The translations under genes were made by a program, and so were the position numbers. Below the pieces are notes generated by a model. That model searched no databases. It was not told where the DNA came from and saw only the letters and a list, made by a program, of their open reading frames with translations. Of a stretch of DNA of 64,000 nucleotides, positions 44,556-54,135 are shown piece after piece (the stretch's first letter is position 1; each line of letters begins with the position of its first letter). Source of the DNA: Periweissella beninensis (GTDB lineage: Bacteria; Bacillota; Bacilli; Lactobacillales; Lactobacillaceae); NCBI RefSeq assembly GCF_016908275.1, contig NZ_JAFBDN010000003.1, positions 62,001 to 126,000 on the forward strand, given 5' to 3'.

Positions 44556-45575
44556 CTATTCAAAGTGAACGCGCACACCTTCAGGAATTAGGAAATCTTT
44601 TTGAATTAAGCTTAGGGTTCCAGCTTGAGCATCACGCTTAAATAATGAAACATTATCAGTATTTTGATTAGCAACCACAACAAATGTTTCATCACTATTT
44701 AAAGCAAAATCCCGTGGGAAATCACCTTCTGAAGCAATTAATTGAATTAATTCAATATGGGCACCGGCATCACTAGTTTTAAAAACAGCAATTGAGTTAT
44801 TACCACGATTAGAAGTATAGATATATTGACCATCATTAGTAACGCGGATAGCAGCTGCTCCATTGTGTTCAGTCCAATTATTTGGAATAGTAGTAGTAGT
44901 TTGAAGATGTGTTAAGCTTCCAGTAGTTGCATCGTATTTAAGAACTGAAAGTTGTGAAGAAAGTTCACCGAGAAGATATGCGTATTGGCCATCGGGACTA
45001 AAGCGAATATGCCGAGGACCAAAACCAGCTTCAGCTTGATAAGTTGAAACTAATGATAGTTTGCCAGCCGCACTAACATCATAAATATCAACTTTATCTG
45101 TCCCTAAATCAACGACAACTAGTCGTTGATCAGGAGTTAAACCGGTAAAGTGAACATGTGCGCTACCTTGTTCAGGGCGTGGACCACTACCTTCATTTTT
45201 AACTTGATCAGTTAATACTAAGTTAACACCATCAATTTTAAGAACTTCAGTTAAACCGGCATGGTAGTAGCCAGCGTAAACTAACTGCCGTTGTTCATCC
45301 ACGGCAACATAAGCTGGGGATGAATCGATTAGATGTTCAGCAACTTTTTTAGCTGGTCGTTGCGTATTATCAAAAACGAAAAGGCCGCCTTGACCATCAT
45401 GTTTATCAACGGCATAAAGGCGGTTAGCCTTTGAAGTTGTTAAATAAGTTGGATTGCCTACTGTAGCAATCAATTGAGCATCAACTAATTTTTCTTGTGT
45501 AGTATCTAAAATAGCTTCATATACACCTTCAGATACACGTTTAGTATAAGTTCCAAAAAGAATCTTTTCTTGCAT
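44556..45575 (-). CDS. pgl: 6-phosphogluconolactonase, seven-bladed propeller type
   Basis: Hydrolyses 6-phosphogluconolactone in the oxidative pentose phosphate route, central to heterofermentative sugar use. 339 residues of lactonase/YkgB type. Marks include LFGTYTKRVSEGVY, GNPTYLTTSKANRLYAVD, EQGSAHVHFTGLTPDQRLVVVDLGTD, GFGPRHIRFSPDGQYAYLLGEL and FPRDFALNSDETFVVVANQNTDNV, the repeating propeller blades. Start ATG 45575 follows GGAGG. Divergent from the permease at 45738, with a 160-base shared promoter region. Confidence 0.92.
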   Translation of the reverse strand: MQEKILFGTYTKRVSEGVYEAILDTTQEKLVDAQLIATVGNPTYLTTSKANRLYAVDKHDGQGGLFVFDNTQRPAKKVAEHLIDSSPAYVAVDEQRQLVYAGYYHAGLTEVLKIDGVNLVLTDQVKNEGSGPRPEQGSAHVHFTGLTPDQRLVVVDLGTDKVDIYDVSAAGKLSLVSTYQAEAGFGPRHIRFSPDGQYAYLLGELSSQLSVLKYDATTGSLTHLQTTTTIPNNWTEHNGAAAIRVTNDGQYIYTSNRGNNSIAVFKTSDAGAHIELIQLIASEGDFPRDFALNSDETFVVVANQNTDNVSLFKRDAQAGTLSLIQKDFLIPEGVRVHFE

Positions 45576-45737
45576 GATATAACACGCCTCCGCATAATAA
45601 TTTGTTACCGCTTTCAGTATAGCAGAATTAAGTATCGTTGTATTAAATAAATAAAAAATTATATCAAGTAAAGCTCAAACAATAAATGTAATAACATGCT
45701 AAAATAAATTAATAGGATTTTTAAAGGAGGGGATTTA

Positions 45738-46994
45738 ATGGAAGAGCAAACAACTAAAAGAAAAACTTGGTTATATCATTGGTTAATCGACAACCGCTTT
45801 ATCAATTTTCTATTAGGATTACTATTGATATTAATTGTTATTTACATGGTAAATAAAGTTCAATTTATTTTTGATCCGGTAGTTAAATTATTTAGTGCCG
45901 TAGGGGCACCAATTATTGTTGGTGGAATTTTTTATTACTTATTAAATCCGCTTGTTGATCGTGCTCAAAAAAGATGGCATTGGCCACGATGGATTATGAT
46001 TACAGTTTTATTTGTTCTTTTATTAAGCATTGTAGCTGGTGGCTTAGCAATATTAATTCCAATTTTAACAAAACAATTATCAGAATTAATAGATAATTGG
46101 CCTACATATTGGCACAATATTAATCAAATTGTTGACAAAATTTTAAATGATCCTAATATTCGACCAGTTCAAAGTTGGATTGATGATCAAAGCCAAGCTT
46201 TAGCTAATAACTTGAAAGATTTTTCAAAAAATCATCTAAGTGGAGCTGTTGGTTCGGTTTCAGGTGTATTTAGTCATATTAGTTCATTTTTTATTACCTT
46301 AATTACATTTCCATTTGTTTTGTTTTATCTACTAAAAGACGGTGAAAAATTACCTCACTATCTGGCCCAATTTGTTCCTAATAGCAAAAAGAAACCATTT
46401 GTGTTTGTTTTGCGTGAAATTAATGGCCAAGTCTCAAATTATGTGCGTGGTCAATTGATTGTGGCATTTGCGGTTGCAGTAATGTTTTCTGTTGGATACA
46501 TGATTATTGGCATGCCTTACGGAATTGGAATTGGAGTTGCCGCTGGCTTTTTGAACTTAATTCCATTTTTAGGTTCATTTTTAGCTATGGTACCAGCTGT
46601 TGTGGTCGCAATATTTATTTCGCCAATTATGCTATTAAAAGTATTAATTGTCTTTATGATTGAACAAACATTAGAAGGCAAGGTGATTTCGCCGAAAGTT
46701 TTAGGCGATAGTCTAAAAATTCATCCATTAACAGTTATTGTTGTATTACTATCAGCTGGCAATATTTTTGGCTTAGCCGGGGTTATTTTTGGGATTCCGG
46801 GTTACGCAGTGCTAAAAGTATTAATTGTGCATATATATGATTATTGGAAAAGCAATTCCATGTTATTTTCAAAAGAAGAACGCCAAGCAGTAAGATTAAA
46901 GCAATTAGCTAAAATTGATACTGCATCAAGTGAATTTGCTCAAAATAATGGGGTAATTGAGCCAGAAAAAAATAGTGACGAGTCAGCGGAATAA
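45738..46994 (+). CDS. AI-2E family transporter (YdbI/PerM-like permease)
   Basis: Integral membrane protein of 418 residues with about eight hydrophobic segments. It shows the family pattern: an N-terminal pair of helices, YYLLNPLVDRAQKR, a long periplasmic segment with WIDDQSQALANNLKDF, then FPFVLFYLLKDGEKLP, GIGIGVAAGFLNLIPFLGSFLAMVPA and a C-terminal acidic tail. The family includes autoinducer-2 exporters and Na+/H+ antiporters, so substrate is open. AAAGGAGGGG precedes ATG 45738. Confidence 0.85.
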   Translation: MEEQTTKRKTWLYHWLIDNRFINFLLGLLLILIVIYMVNKVQFIFDPVVKLFSAVGAPIIVGGIFYYLLNPLVDRAQKRWHWPRWIMITVLFVLLLSIVAGGLAILIPILTKQLSELIDNWPTYWHNINQIVDKILNDPNIRPVQSWIDDQSQALANNLKDFSKNHLSGAVGSVSGVFSHISSFFITLITFPFVLFYLLKDGEKLPHYLAQFVPNSKKKPFVFVLREINGQVSNYVRGQLIVAFAVAVMFSVGYMIIGMPYGIGIGVAAGFLNLIPFLGSFLAMVPAVVVAIFISPIMLLKVLIVFMIEQTLEGKVISPKVLGDSLKIHPLTVIVVLLSAGNIFGLAGVIFGIPGYAVLKVLIVHIYDYWKSNSMLFSKEERQAVRLKQLAKIDTASSEFAQNNGVIEPEKNSDESAE

Positions 46995-47041
46995 TTAGGT
47001 ATACTTAATGAAGTGCTGATATTTAAAAAGTAGGAAAGAAA

Positions 47042-47890
47042 ATGAAAAAAATTGATAAAAGTCGTATTTTTTTAACGAAAAATAATAATTTATTCAGCTG
47101 TAATATTTGTCAAAACCAAAATTTGGTATTGCATAATAATAGCTTGGTTTGTGAAAATGGGCATAGTTTAGATTTATCGAAAAAAGGAACCTTGTATTTT
47201 ATCAAGCATGGAGTAAACACAGAATATGATGATCAAATGCTATCAGCACGTCGGCGTATTTTACAAGCAGGTCTTTTTGATGGCATTATTGATGCAGTAG
47301 GTGCTCAATTACCAGACACGGCACAAACAATTCTCGATGTTGGAACTGGTGAAGGGACCCCGTTAGTGAAATTGTTGGCTAATCGATCAGCAAAAGACAT
47401 TGCGGTAGGTTTTGACATAAGTAAAGCAGGTATCAATCTAGCAACGCAATTAGAAAGTGATGTGTTTTTTGCAGTAGCTGATTTAGCTGAATTACCCTTT
47501 GCCGATAAGAGTTTTTCCAGTATAATTGAATTTTTCTCACCAAGCGCTTATGAAGAATTTAATCGTGTGTTAAAACCAAATGGAATTTTAATTAAAGTTG
47601 TGCCTGCTAGTGAATATCTTAAAGAGTTAAGAGAAATCCTTTATCCAGTAGATTCACCAAAACGCACATATAGTAATGAAAAAGTTGTTGATTTGTTTAT
47701 GGAACATTATCCAAATGCTAAAAGGGTACCAGTAAAATATGAATGGAAAATTCCCCAAGAAAATTATCAAGATTTATTACATATGACGCCACTACATTGG
47801 GGGGCACGCCCAGAAGCACAAGCAGCCGCAATTAAACAGTCGTTCCAAACAATCACTGTCGCCGTTGAACTACTAATTGTTCAGGGTTAG
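47042..47890 (+). CDS. rlmA: 23S rRNA (guanine-N1)-methyltransferase, RlmA type
   Basis: Methylates a guanine of 23S rRNA helix 35. 282 residues. The N-terminal zinc finger has CNICQNQN and CENGHSLDLSKKG; the SAM site is ILDVGTGEGTPL and the catalytic region includes FSSIIEFFSPSAYEEFNRVLKPNG. The C-terminus ends with HMTPLHWGARPEA, typical for RlmA. It starts at ATG 47042 behind GGAAAG. Methyltransferases of this type can affect macrolide susceptibility; no resistance is claimed here. Confidence 0.9.
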   Translation: MKKIDKSRIFLTKNNNLFSCNICQNQNLVLHNNSLVCENGHSLDLSKKGTLYFIKHGVNTEYDDQMLSARRRILQAGLFDGIIDAVGAQLPDTAQTILDVGTGEGTPLVKLLANRSAKDIAVGFDISKAGINLATQLESDVFFAVADLAELPFADKSFSSIIEFFSPSAYEEFNRVLKPNGILIKVVPASEYLKELREILYPVDSPKRTYSNEKVVDLFMEHYPNAKRVPVKYEWKIPQENYQDLLHMTPLHWGARPEAQAAAIKQSFQTITVAVELLIVQG

Positions 47891-47963
47891 GACTAAAAAA
47901 GCTAGGATAAGTATGATATGCTATAAGTATTGATTAAGCTTAAATGATTGAGGAATTGAATTA

Positions 47964-48479
47964 ATGAAAAATCATATTGTGTTATTTGAACCGCTAATGC
48001 CAGCAAATACTGGTAATATCGCACGGACCGCAGCTGGAACGGATACCGTTTTACATTTAATTGAACCACTAGGTTTTTCAACTGATGATAAAATGATGAA
48101 AAGAGCTGGCTTAGATTATTGGGATAAAGTTGAAATTGTTTATCACCCAAATCTTGTTGCCTTTATGGAGACATTAGGTGCAACAGATCGATTATATTTA
48201 GTCTCAAAATTTGCTGAAAAAAGTTACCATGAACTCGATTATACAGATCAAGATTTAGACTACTATTTCTTATTTGGTAAGGAAACAACAGGATTACCGG
48301 AACCATTTATGCGTGCCAATCAGGAAAAAGCAATTCGGATTCCCCAAGATGATCAACATATTCGGAGTTTAAATTTGGCTAATTCAGCAGCAATTGTTAT
48401 TTATGAGGCATTGCGCCAACAAAGTTTCCCTAATCTCGAAACAACTCATTTATATGCAGATGATAAATTAAAGGATTAG
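47964..48479 (+). CDS. trmL: tRNA (cytidine(34)-2'-O)-methyltransferase TrmL
   Basis: SPOUT-fold enzyme that 2'-O-methylates the wobble base of tRNA-Leu isoacceptors. 171 residues: HIVLFEPLMPANTGNIARTA at the N-terminus, RAGLDYWDKVEI, LFGKETTGLPEPFM and the knot motif IRSLNLANSAAIVIYEALRQ are all present. GAGGAATTGAATTA gives a usable ribosome site. It sits between rlmA and ftsK and is followed by a small hairpin at 48501. Confidence 0.93.
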   Translation: MKNHIVLFEPLMPANTGNIARTAAGTDTVLHLIEPLGFSTDDKMMKRAGLDYWDKVEIVYHPNLVAFMETLGATDRLYLVSKFAEKSYHELDYTDQDLDYYFLFGKETTGLPEPFMRANQEKAIRIPQDDQHIRSLNLANSAAIVIYEALRQQSFPNLETTHLYADDKLKD

Positions 48480-48500
48480 GACCAATCTAATTACCAGGAG

Positions 48501-48528
48501 CGTCCGTAAAGTACTTGCGGACGTTTTT
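48501..48528 (+). terminator. Terminator after trmL
   Basis: CGTCCG pairs with CGGACG around an AGTACTT-containing loop, followed by TTTTT. Confidence 0.75.
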
Positions 48529-48564
48529 AATTAGTGAAATAAAATATAAATAAAGGAATGATTA

Positions 48565-51099
48565 ATGGCAGGAACAAAGCAAAAAACGGCACGCCGCTCG
48601 ACAACTGCACGGCCAACAAAAAGGAAAACAACTAGAAGACCCCAAAATAGTAAAAAGAATAAAGATTATACAGGCAATATTGCGGCATTAGTCTTGGTAT
48701 TTGCTTTATTGTTAGCTATTTTTAAAGCTGGTTTTGTAGGGGTTTTTTTGGCAAATGGCTTACGTTACTTTTTTGGTGATTTATATCAAATCGCTGCAAG
48801 TTTTATCGTAGTAATTACGTTATATGGAGCTGTCTATAGTAAATTGCCAAGGTTAAAAAAGCGGGTATATTTGGGATTAGGATTAACCTATATGGGGTGC
48901 CTTTTATGGACGACAATGAATTTATTTAATCATTTAGGAAACCATACTAATATAATAACGACGTTTAAGAATTTAAGCCGCTCTGATTTTATCAACCAAG
49001 CAACAACAACCCAATTAGGTGGCGGTATTATTGGAAGTGGTATATATGCTGCGTCATATGCCTTATTCGCTAATTGGGGGACCGTTATCATTGCGGTAAT
49101 CACAATTATATGTGGAATTATTATTTTATTTAATTTACCATTTCAAAATGTGATGGGCATTATTTTTAATAGTTTAGGAATTTTTGGACATAAAACGGCC
49201 CAATCTGCTCAAAAGGTAACTGAAGTTATGCAAGAGAAGTCTGAAAAAATGCGAAGTGAATTAGCACAAGCACGTGAAGCAGAACGTCAAGCTCGTATGA
49301 ATAATGTCTTAAACAGCGATCCCTTTAAGCAAGATGTTCAACCTACAGTTGACCAGGCAAAAGAAATTCCAGAAGTTGAAATTGATGAATTACAAAAAAT
49401 AACTGATTTACAACCACAAACGAAAGCAATGACTAGCCAAGCATCAGAACAAGCTAGTAGTGTGCCAGTGACACCTAAAATTATGTGGTCTGGTAAAGAA
49501 ACAGTTACAGCAAATACTGAAAAAAACAAAACGACAAGCGCAGAGAAGCGGATAACCCCAGTAGTAAAAGTGTCGCAAGATGACACTAAAATAGTGCCTG
49601 AAGTTAGCGTGAGTGATAATATTCCAACCATGACTGACACAGTTAAATTTGATGATCAAAATTATCAAATACCAACTACTGATTTACTTAATCAGGTTGA
49701 TAAAACAGATCAATCAAAAGACTATGAAATGATTAAAGAAAAATCGGTAATTTTACAACAGACCTTGAAATCATTTAATATCGATGTGACTGTTGAATCA
49801 GTTGCGCTTGGACCGACCGTTACACAATATGAAATTAAACCGGCAATTGGGACACGCCTATCTAAAATTACAGGGTTAGCTCCCGATTTAGCATTAGCAT
49901 TAGCAGCAACAAGTGTGCGTATTGAAGCGCCAATTCCAGGGAAATCTCTTGTAGGAATTGAGGTACCAAATCAACAACAGGCCGTCGTTGGCTTTCGTGA
50001 TATTATGGAAAACATGCCACAAGAAGCTACAAATAATTTAGCAGTACCAATTGGTCGTGGTATTACGGGCCAAGTGGTGGTAGCTGACATTGGTAAAATG
50101 CCACATCTATTAATTGCCGGTCAAACGGGTTCGGGTAAATCTGTGTCAATCAATGGTATTATCGCCGGGTTATTAATGAAAAATAAACCTAGTGAATTAA
50201 AAATGGTGATGGTTGATCCCAAACAAGTTGAACTATCAGTATATAACGATATTCCGCATTTATTAACACCGGTGGTATCTGAACCTAAAAAAGCAGCGCG
50301 GGCTTTACAAAAAGTTGCTAAAATCATGGATGATCGGTATAAACTATTAGCAACAGTTGGCGTTCGAAAAATTGCAGAATATAATAAAATGATTGATGGC
50401 TACAATCAGCAGAATGGTACTAATTACGTTAAAATGCCATTTATTGTGGTAATTGTTGACGAAATGGCTGATTTAATGATTCAAGTTAAAAATGAAGTAG
50501 AACAGCCAATTATTAGAATTGCGCAACTAGGACGAGCAGCTGGTATTCATATGATTTTAGCAACGCAACGACCAACAGTTGACGTTATTACTGGCTTAAT
50601 TAAAGCGAATGTCCCTTCACGAATTGCTTTTGCGGTTGCTTCAGGGATGGATTCAAGAACTATTTTGGATAAAAATGGTGCTGAACAGCTTCTGGGGCAT
50701 GGTGATATGCTGTTTGAGCCAAGTGGTAAACCATCAGAACGGGTACAAGGAGCGTTTATTTCCGATCAAGATGTCACTAGTTTAGTTGATTTTATTAAAA
50801 AACAAGCTACCGCAGAATATGATGCGCAACTGACAGAAGAAATTGAAACTGAAGTTGATGAAAATGTAGAAGAGGTAAATAATCAAAGTCATGATGCACA
50901 GTGGGATGAGGTGATTCAATTTATCATTAGAGAACAAAAAGCATCCACCTCATTATTACAAAGACGATTTGGATTTGGTTATAATCGAGCTGCACGAATT
51001 ATTGATCAGTTAGAAGAACAAGGATTTATTGGACCAAACAATGGTTCTAAGCCACGTGAAGTCTATGTGACTGATAATAGTTCAGGGGTAGAACATTAG
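48565..51099 (+). CDS. ftsK: DNA translocase FtsK/SpoIIIE
   Basis: Septum-located ATP-driven DNA pump that clears chromosomes from the division site. 844 residues: a basic N-terminus, four membrane helices to about residue 200, a low-complexity linker (to ~390), then alpha/beta motor domains. Walker A is GQTGSGKS (519-526); Walker B is FIVVIVDEMADLMI; RIAQLGRAAGIHMILATQRP follows. The C-terminal gamma winged helix (SLLQRRFGFGYNRAARIIDQLE) reads KOPS-type sites. AAAGGAATGATT precedes ATG 48565. Confidence 0.96.
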   Translation: MAGTKQKTARRSTTARPTKRKTTRRPQNSKKNKDYTGNIAALVLVFALLLAIFKAGFVGVFLANGLRYFFGDLYQIAASFIVVITLYGAVYSKLPRLKKRVYLGLGLTYMGCLLWTTMNLFNHLGNHTNIITTFKNLSRSDFINQATTTQLGGGIIGSGIYAASYALFANWGTVIIAVITIICGIIILFNLPFQNVMGIIFNSLGIFGHKTAQSAQKVTEVMQEKSEKMRSELAQAREAERQARMNNVLNSDPFKQDVQPTVDQAKEIPEVEIDELQKITDLQPQTKAMTSQASEQASSVPVTPKIMWSGKETVTANTEKNKTTSAEKRITPVVKVSQDDTKIVPEVSVSDNIPTMTDTVKFDDQNYQIPTTDLLNQVDKTDQSKDYEMIKEKSVILQQTLKSFNIDVTVESVALGPTVTQYEIKPAIGTRLSKITGLAPDLALALAATSVRIEAPIPGKSLVGIEVPNQQQAVVGFRDIMENMPQEATNNLAVPIGRGITGQVVVADIGKMPHLLIAGQTGSGKSVSINGIIAGLLMKNKPSELKMVMVDPKQVELSVYNDIPHLLTPVVSEPKKAARALQKVAKIMDDRYKLLATVGVRKIAEYNKMIDGYNQQNGTNYVKMPFIVVIVDEMADLMIQVKNEVEQPIIRIAQLGRAAGIHMILATQRPTVDVITGLIKANVPSRIAFAVASGMDSRTILDKNGAEQLLGHGDMLFEPSGKPSERVQGAFISDQDVTSLVDFIKKQATAEYDAQLTEEIETEVDENVEEVNNQSHDAQWDEVIQFIIREQKASTSLLQRRFGFGYNRAARIIDQLEEQGFIGPNNGSKPREVYVTDNSSGVEH

Positions 51100-51142
51100 T
51101 TATATACTAAACAAAGTTGTTAACTTAAAAAATATTCAATAA

Positions 51143-51182
51143 AGCTAGTTCTTGCTGTTACAGGTAAGGCTAGCATTTTTTT
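51143..51182 (+). terminator. Terminator after ftsK
   Basis: AAGCTAG pairs with the CTAGC just before the T run; a second partial pairing CTTG/CAGG extends the stem. Seven T follow. Confidence 0.7.
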
Positions 51183-51192
51183 AGCAATAAAA

Positions 51193-51229
51193 AATACCAA
51201 TCATCATGTTAAAAATAACGATTGGTATT
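51193..51229 (-). terminator. Terminator for the minus-strand PH-protein operon
   Basis: AATACCAATC pairs with GATTGGTATT; on the minus strand it is followed by a T run (complement of AATAAAAAA). It lies just downstream of the YdbT-like gene. Confidence 0.75.
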
Positions 51230-51249
51230 AAGGAGGGATCCAACAGTGG

Positions 51250-52698
51250 TTATTCAGTTTGTGTGGTTGCTTTAAATTGTTGATAAATTTTGGCTACAGT
51301 TGATCGCTGAAGATAGCGTAAATTAATGCGGGTAAAATTAGCTTGGTTACGCACATCAAGCCAAAGATTACCATATAAACTATTTAATAGGAAAATCGAC
51401 TCAGATTGACCTAATTCTTGAATATGGCGATAGGGAATTAAATAAATATGCTTAGTGAGCAGTTTGGTTGTGCGAATATGCAATTGCTGCGGCTTAATTG
51501 CAACAGCAAGATCTTTATTTGAAAGATAAGCATGAATTAAAATAAAAATAACATCAAGTAAGATAATGAAAATAGTTAGTTTATGCAAACCAAACTGCCA
51601 TAACAATAATAAACTTGGTAACCATACTAAAAACCATAAAGATAACGTTAAGTAGCGCCAATAAACTTGATTTTTTTGGTGCTTTAGTGCTTGATAATCA
51701 AATTCTGGCAAAACATCAGCAAAAAATTTTGCTAGTTTATACTCACTAATTATTGGCATTAGGACTAAATTATCAGCGTTATTAACATCATCATTAGTAT
51801 TAGTTGCTAAGAGAATATTGATGGTGTATAAATGAAAAAAACGGCGTAATAGAGATTGTTCGAGGTTAATGGCTTGAACATTTTTCAAATTAAAATGGGT
51901 AATATTACGATTAAATAACCCTTGTTCAATTGTAATTACGTGCTTTTGTCGCTTGATTGTAAAGTGATAATAACGGCTAAAGGTTTTGAAAAGAAATAAA
52001 CCACTAGCAAAGAAAAGAATGAATAAAAGCGTAGCAATTATCCCTAAAAGAGATAGTTTCGCTGAGGGCGTTTTAAACAGTTGGTTTGGTAAAAAGGAAC
52101 TAATATGATTATAAAAGGAGCCAACTACTCCTAATAATGGGAAAATCCCTAATGAGGTCAAGCCATAAATTAATAATTCATTATTTGAAATTTGATAATG
52201 AAATCTAAAAGGAGTTGAATCATGATGAATGGTATTAGGATATAAAACAATGGGTTTTAGGACTTGATTGGACAACTCTTGGTGTCGAGCAGCATCAATT
52301 TGCAAGGCATATTTTTGTTTAATAAGAGGTAAGATAACGTTATTGGCATGTTGGGTATTATTTTCAATTGATAGCGTTACGAGTTGGAATGGTTTCAAAT
52401 ACCAAGCCTGTGATTTTTGGATTGCTTGAATATTTTTAAAGGGAATCTTAGTAATTTTTTTAGAAATAATACCACTATAAAAAACTAATTGTTCATCTTC
52501 AATTATGAAATATTCAAAATAGTACTGTAAGCAATAAAAGCTAAAAATTAATATGCAAATACTAGCGATGATAACTAGGTTAGATAGCCAGTTTATTTTA
52601 AATAAAAAACTAGGTAAAACAATTAAAAAAAGGGCCGTTGAAAAGATGGTTGATATTGTTTGTTTAAAAATGTTAAGTGGATGTTGACGAATATACAT
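51250..52698 (-). CDS. Bacterial PH-domain membrane protein, YdbT-like
   Basis: 482 residues with several hydrophobic pairs alternating with bPH2 domains. FEYFIIEDEQLVFYSGIISK then ITKIPFKNIQAIQKSQAWYL is the first PH2 module. The second is YHFTIKRQKHVITIEQGLFN with HFNLKNVQAINLEQSLLRR, and a third weaker copy lies near the end (KHIYLIPYRHIQELGQSESI). Proteins of this layout work with a YdbS partner; in Bacillus, ydbST confers resistance to certain bacteriocins, which is knowledge of the family and not shown here. It overlaps the ydbS-like gene by 26 bases. Confidence 0.85.
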   Translation of the reverse strand: MYIRQHPLNIFKQTISTIFSTALFLIVLPSFLFKINWLSNLVIIASICILIFSFYCLQYYFEYFIIEDEQLVFYSGIISKKITKIPFKNIQAIQKSQAWYLKPFQLVTLSIENNTQHANNVILPLIKQKYALQIDAARHQELSNQVLKPIVLYPNTIHHDSTPFRFHYQISNNELLIYGLTSLGIFPLLGVVGSFYNHISSFLPNQLFKTPSAKLSLLGIIATLLFILFFASGLFLFKTFSRYYHFTIKRQKHVITIEQGLFNRNITHFNLKNVQAINLEQSLLRRFFHLYTINILLATNTNDDVNNADNLVLMPIISEYKLAKFFADVLPEFDYQALKHQKNQVYWRYLTLSLWFLVWLPSLLLLWQFGLHKLTIFIILLDVIFILIHAYLSNKDLAVAIKPQQLHIRTTKLLTKHIYLIPYRHIQELGQSESIFLLNSLYGNLWLDVRNQANFTRINLRYLQRSTVAKIYQQFKATTQTE

Positions 52699-53167
52699 TT
52701 TCTTCCCTAGCCTTTCTAGCAGTTGTAATAATTTGTTGACTCAATGCATTAGCTTCTACTTCGGTAATGCCATCAATGGTAAAATCAGTGGCGGCTGTCA
52801 CGATTGCGACTGCTTGTAATTTAAAAATACGTAAAATAGGTCCTTGATTTAAATTAACATTTTGCACACGATTAATTGGAATTGTCGTATGTTTACGAAA
52901 AAAGAAACCAGATTGTAAATATACATAGTTAGCAGTAATCTGATAGCGCCAAAATTTGTAATGATAGGGAATTAAAAGAATGGTTAGGCTCTCATAAAGG
53001 AAACCTAGCCCAAAAACAAGCCAAGTAAGCCATAAATAAGTAGGGATAAATTTACTAACGAGAAGGGAACTAATAAGCATTAATAGTAAGGTAATCAGGA
53101 TATTAAAACATCGATCTAATAGCCAAGCTTTTTTTATACTAATGGGAAGTTGTTGTGCATTGTTCAT
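52673..53167 (-). CDS. Bacterial PH-domain membrane protein, YdbS-like
   Basis: 164 residues: two membrane helices (LITLLLMLISSLLVSKF and TYLWLTWLVFGLGFLYESL) followed by a bPH2 domain (WRYQITANYVYLQSGFFFRK and TTIPINRVQNVNLNQGPILR). First gene of a two-gene minus-strand operon with the YdbT-like protein. Start ATG 53167 follows GGAGGATG. The upstream region is shared with the divergent thiol peroxidase gene. Confidence 0.87.
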   Translation of the reverse strand: MNNAQQLPISIKKAWLLDRCFNILITLLLMLISSLLVSKFIPTYLWLTWLVFGLGFLYESLTILLIPYHYKFWRYQITANYVYLQSGFFFRKHTTIPINRVQNVNLNQGPILRIFKLQAVAIVTAATDFTIDGITEVEANALSQQIITTARKAREENVYSSTST

Positions 53168-53330
53168 TGATGGGCATCCTCCTTAAGTTAAAATTATAAT
53201 ACCATATAATAATTTTTAAAAAAACCAGTGGCGAAAGATAATCAAGAATTATTAGTTCTTTTATTGTTAGTTTTATGAGGAGCATGGTAGAATAAAATAA
53301 ACATTCATGTAAAGATGAGGTATAGAAAAT

Positions 53331-53831
53331 ATGGAAATTCAAGTTGATCAAGAAAAATTTGAAACAGTTGGCGAACCAGTAAGTGTTGGGATGGAGTTAC
53401 CCCACTTTAAAGTTTTTGATCAAAATAATAATAAAGTTAAAACAGCTGATTTATTAGGTAAAGTAACCTTAATTAGTGTTGTTCCAAATATCAATACGGA
53501 TATTTGTTCATTGCAAACTAAGCACTTTAATGAAATTGTTGATAAATATACAGATATTAATTTTGTTACGATATCAACTAATACAGTGGTAGAACAAAGT
53601 GATTGGTGTGCCGCTGAGGGTGTTGAAAATATGCAAATGCTATCTGATGAAGAAGAATCATTTGGCTACGCAATGAATTTATATGTGCCAGGGACTGCTT
53701 TTGATGCACGTTCAATTTATATTGTTGATGCACAAGGTGTGGTGGTTTATCAACAAATTGTTACAATTACTGGTACTGAACCCGACTATGCTGATGCGCA
53801 AGCTAAATTAGACGAAATTTTAGCAAAATAA
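53331..53831 (+). CDS. tpx: Thiol peroxidase
   Basis: Atypical two-cysteine peroxiredoxin that reduces hydroperoxides with thioredoxin. 166 residues. The peroxidatic Cys59 lies in NINTDICSLQTKHF and the resolving Cys93 in SDWCAAEGVENM, the Tpx spacing. The SLQT tetrad distinguishes Tpx from AhpC and Bcp. GATGAGG precedes ATG 53331. Divergent from the PH-protein pair. Typical oxidative stress defence for a catalase-negative lactic acid bacterium. Confidence 0.95.
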   Translation: MEIQVDQEKFETVGEPVSVGMELPHFKVFDQNNNKVKTADLLGKVTLISVVPNINTDICSLQTKHFNEIVDKYTDINFVTISTNTVVEQSDWCAAEGVENMQMLSDEEESFGYAMNLYVPGTAFDARSIYIVDAQGVVVYQQIVTITGTEPDYADAQAKLDEILAK

Positions 53832-53864
53832 GACTAGGCAAATAGTGCTTAAGGTTGTAATATA

Positions 53865-54109
53865 GAAAAAGTTCATGTGAGAGGATTAGATATATTTTTT
53901 TTAAGCGAGAAGATGGTTGGTGCAAATCTTTAAAAAAATATATGCGAAGGTAGCTCACATTATTTCCTTTCCTGAAAGCAGTAAGGATTGGCGGGATAAC
54001 TTAACGTTATTTAAGTTATGAGTGAGTTAGTAAGACTAACTAATTCAGGTGGTACCACGACTATTGTTTAGCCGTCCTGATTGAAGAATCAATCAAGACG
54101 GCTTTTTTT
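53865..54109 (+). promoter_or_regulatory. T-box leader controlling valS (specifier GTA)
   Basis: Stem I is closed by CATGTGAG with CTCACAT. Immediately 5' of the closing strand lies GTA (53950-53952) followed by a purine, the position of a specifier codon, giving valine. The 14-base T-box AGGTGGTACCACG is at 54047-54059, and the competing terminator GCCGTCCTGATTGA/TCAATCAAGACGGC with seven T is at 54071-54109. Uncharged tRNA-Val should favour the antiterminator and allow valS transcription. This accounts for the 304-base gap between tpx and valS. Confidence 0.93.
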
Positions 54110-54135
54110 ATTTTACTAAGAAAGCGAGTATACGG